In this document: positions 20,740 through 31,191 of the stretch, one piece after another
How the letters are laid out: every line of letters begins with the position of its first letter
Numbering within the stretch: the first letter of the stretch is position 1
From: PFJX01 sp040751755
GTDB lineage: Bacteria; Pseudomonadota; Gammaproteobacteria; Burkholderiales; Thiobacillaceae
Assembly: GCA_040751755.1 (NCBI GenBank)
Contig: JBFMHC010000050.1
Location: forward strand, 1 to 64,000
Direction of reading: 5' to 3'
Length of the DNA: 64,000 nt
Position numbers and translations under genes: made by a program
The notes under the pieces: model-generated
What the model saw: the letters and a program-made list of their open reading frames with translations, nothing else
What the model was told of the DNA's origin: nothing
The model's database searches: none

Positions 20740-21138
20740 ATGAGCCATCTCACCCCCCTAGACCTGCAGAATATCCGCGAAGCCCTGCACGCACGCCGCG
20801 GCGCCCTCATCGAGCAGATGCGCGAGGCCCTGGAACAGAGCGGCCAGACGCAGTTCTCGGAAATCCTCGGCCGCACCTCCGGTGACAGTTCGGACGAGGC
20901 CCTGGCGGTGAGCCTGGGCGACCTGGCCGCTGCACGCATGGATCACGAGGTGCGCGCCCTGAAGGCACTGGACGAGGCGCGCGCACGGCTGGACGCGGCC
21001 GAATTCGGCGTGTGCGAGGACTGCGGTGCCGCCATCCCCGCCGCCCGCCTGGTCGCCAACCCGGCTGCCACACGCTGCGTGGCCTGCCAGGAACGACATG
21101 AACACACCTACGCCGGACAACCACGCGGCTCGCTGTAG
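20740..21138 (+). CDS. TraR/DksA family zinc-finger protein
   Basis: A 132-residue member of the DksA/TraR family. The four-cysteine zinc site is CEDC (92, 95) and CVAC (113, 116), preceded by a helical hairpin with the acidic run SGDSSDEAL. It is shorter than housekeeping DksA and closer to the DksA-like proteins that bind the RNA polymerase secondary channel in some stress responses; that role here is inference. The start was set at MSHLTPLDL, where homologous sequence begins, rather than at an upstream ATG. Confidence 0.87.
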   Translation: MSHLTPLDLQNIREALHARRGALIEQMREALEQSGQTQFSEILGRTSGDSSDEALAVSLGDLAAARMDHEVRALKALDEARARLDAAEFGVCEDCGAAIPAARLVANPAATRCVACQERHEHTYAGQPRGSL

Positions 21139-21208
21139 AATCGCGGCCTGACCGCCCGGGCGGCGACGGGGCGACCCGGCCGCCCTTTTCGTTTTTTCGC
21201 GCCCGCCC

Positions 21209-23105
<1,897 letters not shown>

Positions 23106-23254
23106 GGCGAGGCATACGCCCATGCCTGTCACACCGGCTTGATCGTTGTAACGACAAGGCAGGCTGACACCTGCCCCACCCTCTCCCCTACCCCTCTCCC
23201 CTCAAGGCGAGGGGCTAAATGGCCGGCGCCATACGCCTTAACTTGGCCTTGTGG
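23106..23254. other. Convergent gap between uup and proB with several hairpins
   Basis: This 149-base region has no coding frame. It holds an imperfect stem CTTG(A)TCGTT/AACGACAAG at about 23140-23160, a pyrimidine-rich run of CCCCTCTCCC units ending in a CCCCTC/GAGGGG hairpin (23198-23214), and the left arm of the 13-bp inverted repeat that overlaps the proB stop codon. No clear U-tract follows any of them. Confidence 0.7.
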
Positions 23255-23272
23255 TCACAACAAGGCCAAGTT
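23240..23272. repeat. 13-bp perfect inverted repeat over the proB stop codon
   Basis: AACTTGGCCTTGT (23240-23252) and its exact complement (23260-23272) flank a 7-base loop. The right arm encodes the last residues of ProB and the loop holds its stop codon. It may form a stabilising or terminating structure at the 3' ends of the convergent uup and proB transcripts, but lacks a U-tract. Confidence 0.75.
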
Positions 23273-24376
23273 GTCCCGGTGGATGAGTTCGGGTTCGTCG
23301 AGATAGCCGAGGATGCCCTCGATCTCGCTGGATGGATGGCGGGCGATGCGCCGCGCCTCGTCGGCTGAGTAGTTCACCAGGCCGCGCGCGAGGTCACGGC
23401 CTTCGGCGTCCACGCAGCCCACCACCTCGCCGCGCTGGAACTCGCCGCGCACCTCGACCACGCCGATCGGCAGCAAGCTCTTGCCGCCCTCGCGCAGGGC
23501 CCTCGCGGCGCCTTCGTCGAGCACCAGCCTGCCCCCCACCTGCAGGTGGTCGGCCAACCATTGGCGGCGTGCGTCCAGCGGCGCCTGGCGGGCGATGAGG
23601 TGGGTCCCCAGGGCCTCGCCGGCAGCGAGGCGGGCCAGCACATCCTGCTCGCGGCCGCTGACGATCACCGTGTGGGCGCCGCTGCGCGCCGCGCGCCGGG
23701 CGGCGAGGATCTTGGTGAGCATGCCGCCGGTGCCGACGCTGGAGCCGGCGCCGCCAGCCATCTCTTCCAGTTTCGGGTCGCCGGCCATCGCCTCATGCAC
23801 GAACTCGGCGTCCGGGTGCTTGCGCGGGTCCGCAGTGTAGAGGCCGCGCTGGTCGGTGAGGATGATCAGCGCGTCCGCCTCGATCAGGTTGGCCACCAGG
23901 GCGCCCAGGGTGTCGTTGTCGCCCACCTTGATCTCGTCGGTGGTGACGGTGTCGTTCTCGTTGATGATGGGGACGACCTTCAACTCCAGCAGGCTGCGCA
24001 GGGTGGAGCGGGCGTTGAGGTAACGCTCGCGGTCCGCCAGGTCGGCGTGGGTGAGGAGGATCTGCGCCGTGTGCAGGCCATGCGCGCGGAAGCTGCGCTC
24101 ATACGCCTCGATCAGGCCCATCTGGCCCACGGCGGCGGCGGCCTGCAGCTCGTTCAGGGCCTTGGGCCGCTTGGCCCAGCCCAGGCGCTGCATGCCCTCG
24201 GCGATCGCGCCGCTGGAGACCAGGACGATCTCCTTGCCCATGTGGGTGAGCTTGGCGATCTGCTCCGACCACAGGGCCAGGCGGGCATGGTCGAGGCCGC
24301 GCCCGTCGTTGGTGACCAGGGCGCTGCCCACCTTCACCACCAGGCGGCGGGCGTTGGCGATGACGGACGGGTTCAC
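23255..24376 (-). CDS. proB: Glutamate 5-kinase
   Basis: Phosphorylates glutamate in the first step of proline synthesis. The 373-residue protein has the amino-acid kinase domain (VKVGSALVTNDGRGLD at the start, SSGAIAEGM, NENDTV, GTGGMLTK) and a C-terminal PUA domain from about residue 280. The GTG start overlaps the obgE stop by four bases (GTGA), indicating translational coupling. It is the last gene of the rplU-rpmA-obgE-proB series, usual in betaproteobacteria. Confidence 0.98.
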   Translation of the reverse strand: MNPSVIANARRLVVKVGSALVTNDGRGLDHARLALWSEQIAKLTHMGKEIVLVSSGAIAEGMQRLGWAKRPKALNELQAAAAVGQMGLIEAYERSFRAHGLHTAQILLTHADLADRERYLNARSTLRSLLELKVVPIINENDTVTTDEIKVGDNDTLGALVANLIEADALIILTDQRGLYTADPRKHPDAEFVHEAMAGDPKLEEMAGGAGSSVGTGGMLTKILAARRAARSGAHTVIVSGREQDVLARLAAGEALGTHLIARQAPLDARRQWLADHLQVGGRLVLDEGAARALREGGKSLLPIGVVEVRGEFQRGEVVGCVDAEGRDLARGLVNYSADEARRIARHPSSEIEGILGYLDEPELIHRDNLALL

Positions 24377-25416
24377 CCTGCGGCCTCCTCCGCGGCGTCA
24401 GCCCGGCGTTCCGCCTCCAGGTGCTCCATGATCGCGAACACCAGCGGCTGGCAGCCCTCGCCGCTGATGGCGGAGATGGCGAACACGGGACCGGTCCAGC
24501 CATAGTCCTTGATGAAGGCGGCGACGCGCTCGGCCCGTTCGCCCGCGTCGATCAGGTCGGCCTTGTTCAGCACCAGCCAGCGCGGCTTGCGGTACAGGCC
24601 CTCGTCGTACTTGCGCAGCTCCTCGACGATGGCGCGGGCCTCGTGCACCGGGTCCGTCTCGGGGTTGAAGGGCGCCAGGTCGACCAAATGCAGGAGCAGG
24701 CGGGTGCGTGCCAGGTGGCGCAGGAACTGATGGCCCAGGCCGTGCCCCTCGGCGGCGCCCTCGATCAGGCCCGGGATGTCGGCGACCACGAAGCTGCGCT
24801 CGCTGTCCACGCGCACCACCCCCAGGTTGGGATGCAGGGTGGTGAAGGGGTAGTCGGCGACCTTGGGCCGGGCGGCGGAGACCGAGCGGATGAAGGTGGA
24901 CTTGCCGGCGTTGGGCATGCCCAGGAGGCCCACGTCCGCCAGGACCTTCAGTTCCAGGTGCAGGCGTCGCTTCTCGCCCTCCTCGCCCGGCGTGGACTGG
25001 CGCGGCGCACGGTTGGTGCTGGACTTGAAGTGCAGGTTGCCCAGGCCGCCCTTGCCGCCGCGCGCCACCAGGGCCTTCTGGCCGTCCTGCGCGAGGTCGG
25101 CGAGGATCTCACCGCTGTCGTCGTCCTGAACCACGGTGCCCACCGGCACCTTGAGGACGATGTCGTCCGCCCCCTTGCCGTAGCAGTCCGAGCCGCGCCC
25201 GCCCTCGCCGTTGCGCGCCTTGAAGTTGCGCGTATAGCGGTACTCGACCAGGGTGTTGATGTTGCGGTCGGCGACCAGCCAGACGCTGCCGCCGCGGCCG
25301 CCGTCGCCGCCGTCCGGACCGCCCATGGGAATGAACTTCTCGCGCCGGAACGACACGCAGCCGTTGCCGCCGTTGCCGGCGGCCACGTCGATGCGAACTT
25401 CGTCGATGAATTTCAT
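24373..25416 (-). CDS. obgE: Obg family GTPase
   Basis: Essential GTPase linked to late 50S ribosome assembly and stress control. The 347 residues begin with the glycine-rich Obg fold (MKFIDEVRIDVAAGNGGNG), followed by the G domain with G1 GMPNAGKS at 166-173, G3 DIPGLIEGA and G4 NKAD. The C-terminal OCT extension is short. It follows rpmA across an intrinsic terminator and overlaps proB by four bases. Confidence 0.98.
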   Translation of the reverse strand: MKFIDEVRIDVAAGNGGNGCVSFRREKFIPMGGPDGGDGGRGGSVWLVADRNINTLVEYRYTRNFKARNGEGGRGSDCYGKGADDIVLKVPVGTVVQDDDSGEILADLAQDGQKALVARGGKGGLGNLHFKSSTNRAPRQSTPGEEGEKRRLHLELKVLADVGLLGMPNAGKSTFIRSVSAARPKVADYPFTTLHPNLGVVRVDSERSFVVADIPGLIEGAAEGHGLGHQFLRHLARTRLLLHLVDLAPFNPETDPVHEARAIVEELRKYDEGLYRKPRWLVLNKADLIDAGERAERVAAFIKDYGWTGPVFAISAISGEGCQPLVFAIMEHLEAERRADAAEEAAG

Positions 25417-25442
25417 GGGGCGCGGGTCCTGGGACTAGAAAC

Positions 25443-25469
25443 TAAAAAGCCCTATCCGGAGATAGGGCT
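25443..25469 (-). terminator. Intrinsic terminator after rpmA
   Basis: AGCCCTATC pairs with GATAGGGCT (25448-25456 with 25461-25469, 4-base loop) and is followed on the transcribed strand by TTTTTAG. It would end part of the rplU-rpmA transcripts before obgE. Confidence 0.85.
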
Positions 25470-25490
25470 CTCAGGCGTGTGCCGGGCGGC

Positions 25491-25754
25491 TCAGGCGGCG
25501 ACCGGGATCACGCTGACGGTGCGGCGCTTCTTCTCGCCCTTGACCGCGAACTCGACCACGCCATCCACCAGGGCGAACAGGGTGTAGTCCTTGCCCACGC
25601 CGACATTGGTGCCGGGGTGGAACTGGGTGCCGCGCTGACGCACCAGGATGTTGCCGGCGGGCACGAACTGGCCACCGTAGCGCTTCACGCCCAGCATCTT
25701 CGGATTGGAGTCGCGGCCGTTGCGGGAACTGCCGCCTGCTTTTTTGTGTGCCAT
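25491..25754 (-). CDS. rpmA: 50S ribosomal protein L27
   Basis: Structural protein of the large subunit whose N-terminus reaches the peptidyl-transferase centre. The 87 residues start MAHKKAGGSSRNGRDSNPK, the complete family signature, with no cleavable N-terminal extension of the Firmicutes type. It lies 22 bases after rplU. Confidence 0.98.
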   Translation of the reverse strand: MAHKKAGGSSRNGRDSNPKMLGVKRYGGQFVPAGNILVRQRGTQFHPGTNVGVGKDYTLFALVDGVVEFAVKGEKKRRTVSVIPVAA

Positions 25755-25776
25755 GGTTCTCTGCTCCTAACCTGAA

Positions 25777-26088
25777 TCAGGCGGAAATGCCGTCGATGCG
25801 GATTTCCGTGTAGTTCTGACGATGCCCCTGGGTCTTGCGATAGTGCTTGCGGCGACGCATCTTGAAAATCATGACCTTGTCGTGACGGCCGTGGGCCAGC
25901 ACGGTGGCCTTCACGGAGGCGCCGGCCAGCAGGGGGGTGCCCACCTTGATGCTGTCGCCGTCGGCCACCATCAGCACGTCCTTGATTTCCACTTCACCAC
26001 CGACGTCCACGGGCAGGCTTTCCACCTTGAGTTTGCCGCCGGCGGAAACCTTGTATTGCTTGCCACCGGTCTTGATTACAGCGTACAT
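25777..26088 (-). CDS. rplU: 50S ribosomal protein L21
   Basis: Large-subunit protein that binds 23S rRNA near L20. The 103-residue protein starts MYAVIKTGGKQYKV and has the C-terminal signature KMRRRKHYRKTQGHRQNYT. It is the first gene of the L21-L27-Obg-ProB series and has a good promoter 40-70 bases upstream. Confidence 0.98.
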   Translation of the reverse strand: MYAVIKTGGKQYKVSAGGKLKVESLPVDVGGEVEIKDVLMVADGDSIKVGTPLLAGASVKATVLAHGRHDKVMIFKMRRRKHYRKTQGHRQNYTEIRIDGISA

Positions 26089-26127
26089 GCCTGTCTCCAG
26101 TTACTGGGTCGATTCGGAAAACGCAGC

Positions 26128-26156
26128 ATTCTATGCGAAGGCGTTTCCCTTTGCAA
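26128..26156 (-). promoter_or_regulatory. Predicted promoter of rplU-rpmA
   Basis: On the reverse strand TTGCAA (26151-26156) and TAGAAT (26128-26133) are separated by exactly 17 bases, in the gap after the ychF stop codon. Confidence 0.7.
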
Positions 26157-26166
26157 ATCAAAGCGC

Positions 26167-27254
<1,088 letters not shown>

Positions 27255-27258
<4 letters not shown>

Positions 27259-27905
27259 GACTTTTCCAGAAGCGAAGCGCCGGTAGGCGCGGGTTTAGAT
27301 AGGGCGGGCCTTGCCTGGACAGGCCTTTCGTTCGCGCGCTGCACCGCGGCGTTCCAGTCGCCCTTCTGGATCAACGGCCAGAGCGCCAGGGCGCGGTCCA
27401 GGGCAGCATCGATCTCCGTCTGCTCCTCGCGACGCGGCGGCTTGAGCACGAAGTTCACCACCTCGTTGCGGTCGCCGGGGTGGCCGATGCCGATGCGCAG
27501 GCGCCAGTAGTCCTGGGTGCCGAGGTGGGCGGTGATGTCCTTGAGGCCGTTGTGGCCGCCGAGGCCGCCGCCGAACTTGAGGCGCAACTGGCCTGGCGGG
27601 ATGTCCAGCTCGTCGTGCAGCACCAGGATCTCCGCCGGGGCGATGCGATGGAAGCGGGCCAGCGCCCCCACGGCCTGGCCGGAGCGGTTCATGAAGGTCT
27701 GCGGCATGATCAGCCAGACACCAGCGCCGCGCGCATTCGCGACACGGCCGTGGAAACGGCTTTCGTTGCTGAACGAGGCGCCCAGTTCGGATGCGAGGCG
27801 CTCACAAAGCCAAAACCCGGCATTGTGCCGGGTTTCCGCGTATTCGTTGCCGGGGTTGCCCAGGCCGACGACGAGACGGATCGTTGGACGATTGGCCGTC
27901 TGCAT
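27255..27905 (-). CDS. pth: Peptidyl-tRNA hydrolase
   Basis: Cleaves peptidyl-tRNA released from stalled ribosomes. The signature VVGLGNPGNEYAETRHNAG places the catalytic His at residue 27; the partner Asp lies in VLHDELDIP (about 103) and the Asn residues in MPQTFMNRSG and GGHNGLKDI. The 216-residue length includes a C-terminal tail of about 20 residues beyond the usual fold, rich in Pro and Ala. It lies 27 bases after rplY. Confidence 0.97.
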
Positions 27906-27932
27906 CGGACCGGACTCCCCGATTGGCCGGTA

Positions 27933-28538
27933 TCAGGCGGCCGGGGCTTCGCCCTCGGCTTCGGCGCCACCACGCACGCCAAGGATGTTGGCGACGGCAT
28001 AGTCCTCGCCGCGCACCAAGGCCACCAGCTCGACGCCGGCGGGCAGCTTCAGCTCGGACAGGTGGATGGTGTGGCCGGCCTCCAGAGTGGCGAGATCCAC
28101 CTCGATGAACTCGGGCAGGCTGCCGGGCAGGCAGCTCACGTCCACCTCGGTGACCAGGTGGCTGACCACGCCGCCGCCCAGCTTCACGCCGGGGGCGATG
28201 TCCGCGTTGACGAAGTGCAGCGGCACCTTGACGTGGATCTTGTGGTTGGCGTCGACGCGCTGGAAGTCGACGTGCAGCACCAGGGGCTTGTAGGGGTGCA
28301 TCTGGAAGTCGCGCAGCAGCACGCTTTCCTTTGCGCCGTCCAGGTTCATGCTCAGCACGGAGGAGTGGAAGGCCTCGTTCTTGAGGCTGAAATAGAGTTC
28401 CTTGTGGTCCAGGTCCACGGGCTGGGCGTCCTTGCCGGCGCCATAGACGATGCCGGGGACACGGCCGGCATGACGCAGGCGGCGGCTCGCTCCGGTGCCC
28501 TGCACGTCACGCTTCTTGGCGTTGATTTCGATCTGCAT
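27933..28538 (-). CDS. rplY: 50S ribosomal protein L25/general stress protein Ctc
   Basis: Binds 5S rRNA in the large subunit. The 201 residues consist of the N-terminal L25 domain (IEINAKKRDVQGTGASRRLR at the start) and the beta-rich CTC domain from about residue 95, the long version common outside enteric bacteria. The C-terminus is a low-complexity Glu/Ala tail. It lies between prs and pth, its usual place in betaproteobacteria, with a terminator-like hairpin just upstream. Confidence 0.97.
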   Translation of the reverse strand: MQIEINAKKRDVQGTGASRRLRHAGRVPGIVYGAGKDAQPVDLDHKELYFSLKNEAFHSSVLSMNLDGAKESVLLRDFQMHPYKPLVLHVDFQRVDANHKIHVKVPLHFVNADIAPGVKLGGGVVSHLVTEVDVSCLPGSLPEFIEVDLATLEAGHTIHLSELKLPAGVELVALVRGEDYAVANILGVRGGAEAEGEAPAA

Positions 28539-28559
28539 GCTGCTACTCCTTACGGTTTG

Positions 28560-28586
28560 AAAAAGGCCGCCCGCGACCAGGCGGCC
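28560..28586 (-). terminator. Intrinsic terminator between prs and rplY
   Basis: GGCCGCC pairs with GGCGGCC (28565-28571 with 28580-28586, 8-base loop) and is followed on the transcribed strand by TTTTT. It lies 22 bases ahead of the rplY start and may let rplY be expressed less than prs. Confidence 0.75.
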
Positions 28587-28601
28587 GGTTTTGCGGGTTC
28601 G

Positions 28602-29552
28602 TCACTCGATGAACAACGAACTCACGGAATCCTCATCGCTGATGCGCCGGATGGTCTCGGCCAGCAGGTTCGCCACCGACAGCTGGCGGATGCGGTTGCT
28701 GCCCTTGGCATCGTCGCGCAGCGGGATGGTATCGGTCACCACCAGCTCGTCGAGCGCCGAATTGTTGACGCGCTCCACCGCCGAGCCGGACAGCACGGCG
28801 TGCGTGCAATAGGCCAGGACCTTCCTGGCGCCATGTTCCTTCAGCGCGCTGGCCGCCTCGCACAGGGTGTTCGCGGTATCGACCATGTCGTCCATGATCA
28901 GGCAGGTGCGGTCCTTCACGTCGCCGATGATGTGCATGACCTTGGCGACGTTGGGCTTGGGACGGCGCTTGTCGATGATCGCCAGGTCGCACTCCAGGCG
29001 CTTGGCCACGGCACGCGCGCGCACCACGCCGCCCACGTCCGGCGACACCACCATCAGGTTCTCGTAGTTCTGCTTCCAGATATCGCCCATCAGGATGGGG
29101 GTGGAATAGATGTTGTCCACCGGGATGTCGAAGAAGCCCTGGATCTGGTCCGAGTGCAGGTCCATGGTGAGCACGCGGTTCACGCCCACGACGGTGAGCA
29201 TGTCGGCGACCACGCGCGCAGTGATCGGCACCCGCGCGGAACGCACGCGGCGATCCTGGCGCGCATAGCCGAAATAGGGGATGGCGGCGGTGATGCGGCC
29301 CGCGGAGGAACGGCGCAGCGCGTCGACCATCAGCATGATCTCCATCAGGCTGTCGTTGGTCGGCTGGCAGGTGGACTGGAGCACGAACACGTCCTTGCCG
29401 CGCACGTTCTCCAGTATCTCGACGTTCACCTCGCCGTCAGAGAAGCGGCCGACGGTGGCGCGCCCCAGATGGATGTTGAGGTGGCGCGCCACATCCTCGG
29501 CAAGCTTGGGATGGGCGTTGCCCGTGAACACCATCAAGCTGTCATAAGCCAT
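28602..29552 (-). CDS. prs: Ribose-phosphate pyrophosphokinase (PRPP synthetase)
   Basis: Makes PRPP from ribose 5-phosphate and ATP for nucleotide, His and Trp synthesis. The 316-residue class I enzyme has the flexible loop YARQDRRVRSARVPITA, the DLHSDQIQGFF motif and the PRPP-binding loop IMDDMVDTANTL near residues 219-230. Its place downstream of ispE and tRNA-Gln is standard for the class. Confidence 0.98.
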   Translation of the reverse strand: MAYDSLMVFTGNAHPKLAEDVARHLNIHLGRATVGRFSDGEVNVEILENVRGKDVFVLQSTCQPTNDSLMEIMLMVDALRRSSAGRITAAIPYFGYARQDRRVRSARVPITARVVADMLTVVGVNRVLTMDLHSDQIQGFFDIPVDNIYSTPILMGDIWKQNYENLMVVSPDVGGVVRARAVAKRLECDLAIIDKRRPKPNVAKVMHIIGDVKDRTCLIMDDMVDTANTLCEAASALKEHGARKVLAYCTHAVLSGSAVERVNNSALDELVVTDTIPLRDDAKGSNRIRQLSVANLLAETIRRISDEDSVSSLFIE

Positions 29553-29586
29553 AGCAACCCCTGCTACGCGAGAGTCAGATCACAAA

Positions 29587-29619
29587 AACAAAAAAGCGTG
29601 CAGCCTGGGCTACACGCTT
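29587..29619 (-). terminator. Intrinsic terminator between tRNA-Gln and prs
   Basis: AAGCGTG pairs with CACGCTT, and an inner AGCC/GGCT pair closes the stem after one mismatch (about 29594-29619). TTTTTTGTTTTT follows on the transcribed strand. It would end the tRNA-Gln transcript. Confidence 0.8.
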
Positions 29620-29646
29620 GCCGGCCCGCTGAGGCAGGCCTGTTAT

Positions 29647-29721
29647 TGGCTGGGGAGGTAGGGATCGAACCTACGAATGCCGGAATCAAAATCCGGTGCC
29701 TTACCACTTGGCGACTCCCCA
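29647..29721 (-). tRNA. tRNA-Gln (anticodon TTG)
   Basis: The reverse strand shows acceptor TGGGGAG/CTCCCCA, an anticodon stem CCGGA/TCCGG around TTTTGAT (anticodon TTG), T-arm GTAGGTTCGATCCCTAC and an encoded CCA. It lies 16 bases after the ispE stop codon, so it is probably cut from the lolB-ispE transcript. Confidence 0.97.
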
Positions 29722-29737
29722 ACGTCAACTCACCGTG

Positions 29738-30592
29738 TCAACCGGCCCACTCGAAGAGGGGATGCCGATCGACACCATCAGCCACGAAACCTTGGAAATG
29801 ACCCGGGCGCTGCGCGAAGACCGCCTCCGCCTGCGCCCGCTCGGCATAGGCCGCGAACACGCAGGCCCCCGATCCGGTCATGCGCGCTTCCCCATGCCGC
29901 CGCAGCCACGCCAGGGCCTCGGCCACCTCGGGGTAGAGCGCGCTGGCCACGGGTTCGAGATCGTTGTGCAGATCCGTCTTCCGCAAGCCATCCGAGAGGG
30001 CCGAGATTGTGACGGAGGGCGTATCGCGTGTCAACGCCGGATGCGCGAAGATCGCCGGCGTCGAGACATGCACCGCCGGCGTCAGGACCACATAGCTCGC
30101 CGGCGGCGGCGTCCACGGCTCCAGGATCTCGCCCACGCCCTGCGCAAAGGCGCTGCGGCCGAACACGAACACCGGCACGTCCGCGCCCAGGCGCAGCCCC
30201 AGGGCTTGCAGCTCGGCGCGCGACAGATCCAGGCGCCACAGACGATTGAGCGCGAGCAGGACGGTGGCGGCATCGGAACTGCCGCCACCCAGGCCGCCGC
30301 CCATCGGCAGGCGCTTGATCAGGCGGATGTCGGCGCCCAGCCGGCAACCGGTATGCTCCTGCAGCAGGCGCGCGGCGCGCCAACACAGGTCCTGCTCCAC
30401 CGGCACGCCGGCCAGTGGGGCGAGCAGCCGGATCTCGCCGCCGCCGCGCGACGCGATCTCCAGGGAATCGCCCACGTCGAGGAAACGGAACACCGTCTGC
30501 AGCAGGTGGTAGCCATCGGCGCGCCGCCCCACCACGTGCAGGAACAGGTTGAGCTTGGCAGGGGCGGGATAGGCCGGCAGTTCGTGGCTCAT
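29738..30592 (-). CDS. ispE: 4-diphosphocytidyl-2-C-methyl-D-erythritol kinase
   Basis: GHMP-family kinase of the MEP isoprenoid pathway. The 284-residue protein starts MSHELPAYPAPAKLNLFL, has the ATP-binding glycine loop PMGGGLGGGSSDAA near residues 97-110 and the C-terminal GSGACVFA motif. The start is chosen because its ATG overlaps the lolB stop by four bases; a much longer frame upstream is only the shadow of lolB. tRNA-Gln follows at once. Confidence 0.97.
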   Translation of the reverse strand: MSHELPAYPAPAKLNLFLHVVGRRADGYHLLQTVFRFLDVGDSLEIASRGGGEIRLLAPLAGVPVEQDLCWRAARLLQEHTGCRLGADIRLIKRLPMGGGLGGGSSDAATVLLALNRLWRLDLSRAELQALGLRLGADVPVFVFGRSAFAQGVGEILEPWTPPPASYVVLTPAVHVSTPAIFAHPALTRDTPSVTISALSDGLRKTDLHNDLEPVASALYPEVAEALAWLRRHGEARMTGSGACVFAAYAERAQAEAVFAQRPGHFQGFVADGVDRHPLFEWAG

Positions 30593-31191
30593 GGCAGTTC
30601 CCAGGCATCGACCACGAGGCGGATCTCCAGGTCGTCGCCGCGGCGCGCCACCAGCTTGCCGGGCAGATACATCTGTTGCGAGCCCCCCTGCGCGGCGTAG
30701 CGGCCGAACTCGATGCGCCATTCGTCCTGGCGCAGCACTGCCAGGCGGCCGGCCGCGTCGGCCTCGGCCACGAAGGGGGAATGCGGGTCGGGGTGCCCCA
30801 CCACCCACCAGGCCAGTCCCTTGAGCGGCAGGGTCAACCCCACCGCGTCGCGCACCAGAGATTCGGCGTCGGCAGCTCGGTAGACGCGACCCTCGGCATC
30901 GGTGAGCGATACCTCGCCGGGCGTCCCCCGCAGTTCCGCCACGCCCTGGCCGAGCGGCGTGCGCAACAGCAGGCTTTCCTCGCGCGGGGCATGGCGCCAC
31001 AGCATGCCCCCGGAGAATGACTGCTCGGCATGCCGCACCGACACCCGCCCTTCCAGGCGAAAGGCTGCCGGCGCCTTGGCCAGCGCCAGCTTCGCGGCGG
31101 GCGCCGCGGGCTTGAGGCCGGGGAACTGGGCGCATCCGCCCAAGAACGACAGTAACGCTGCGAGGCAGAGCCCGCGCCGGACGGGGATCAA
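30589..31191 (-). CDS. lolB: Outer-membrane lipoprotein insertion protein LolB
   Basis: Accepts lipoproteins from periplasmic LolA and inserts them into the outer membrane. The 200-residue protein has a lipoprotein signal with the lipobox LGGC (Cys20). The body matches LolB: LEGRVSVRHAEQSFSGGMLWRH, the hydrophobic LLRTPLGQGVAEL and the GLAWWVVG region. Both ends overlap neighbours by four bases (TPR lipoprotein upstream, ispE downstream), so the three are translationally coupled. Confidence 0.94.
   Translation of the reverse strand: MIPVRRGLCLAALLSFLGGCAQFPGLKPAAPAAKLALAKAPAAFRLEGRVSVRHAEQSFSGGMLWRHAPREESLLLRTPLGQGVAELRGTPGEVSLTDAEGRVYRAADAESLVRDAVGLTLPLKGLAWWVVGHPDPHSPFVAEADAAGRLAVLRQDEWRIEFGRYAAQGGSQQMYLPGKLVARRGDDLEIRLVVDAWELP

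Noticed and set aside
29722..29750. TTGACA upstream of tRNA-Gln as a -35 box
   Set aside because: A matching -10 box would fall inside the tRNA. The motif is part of the ispE stop-codon region and the tRNA is probably read through from ispE.
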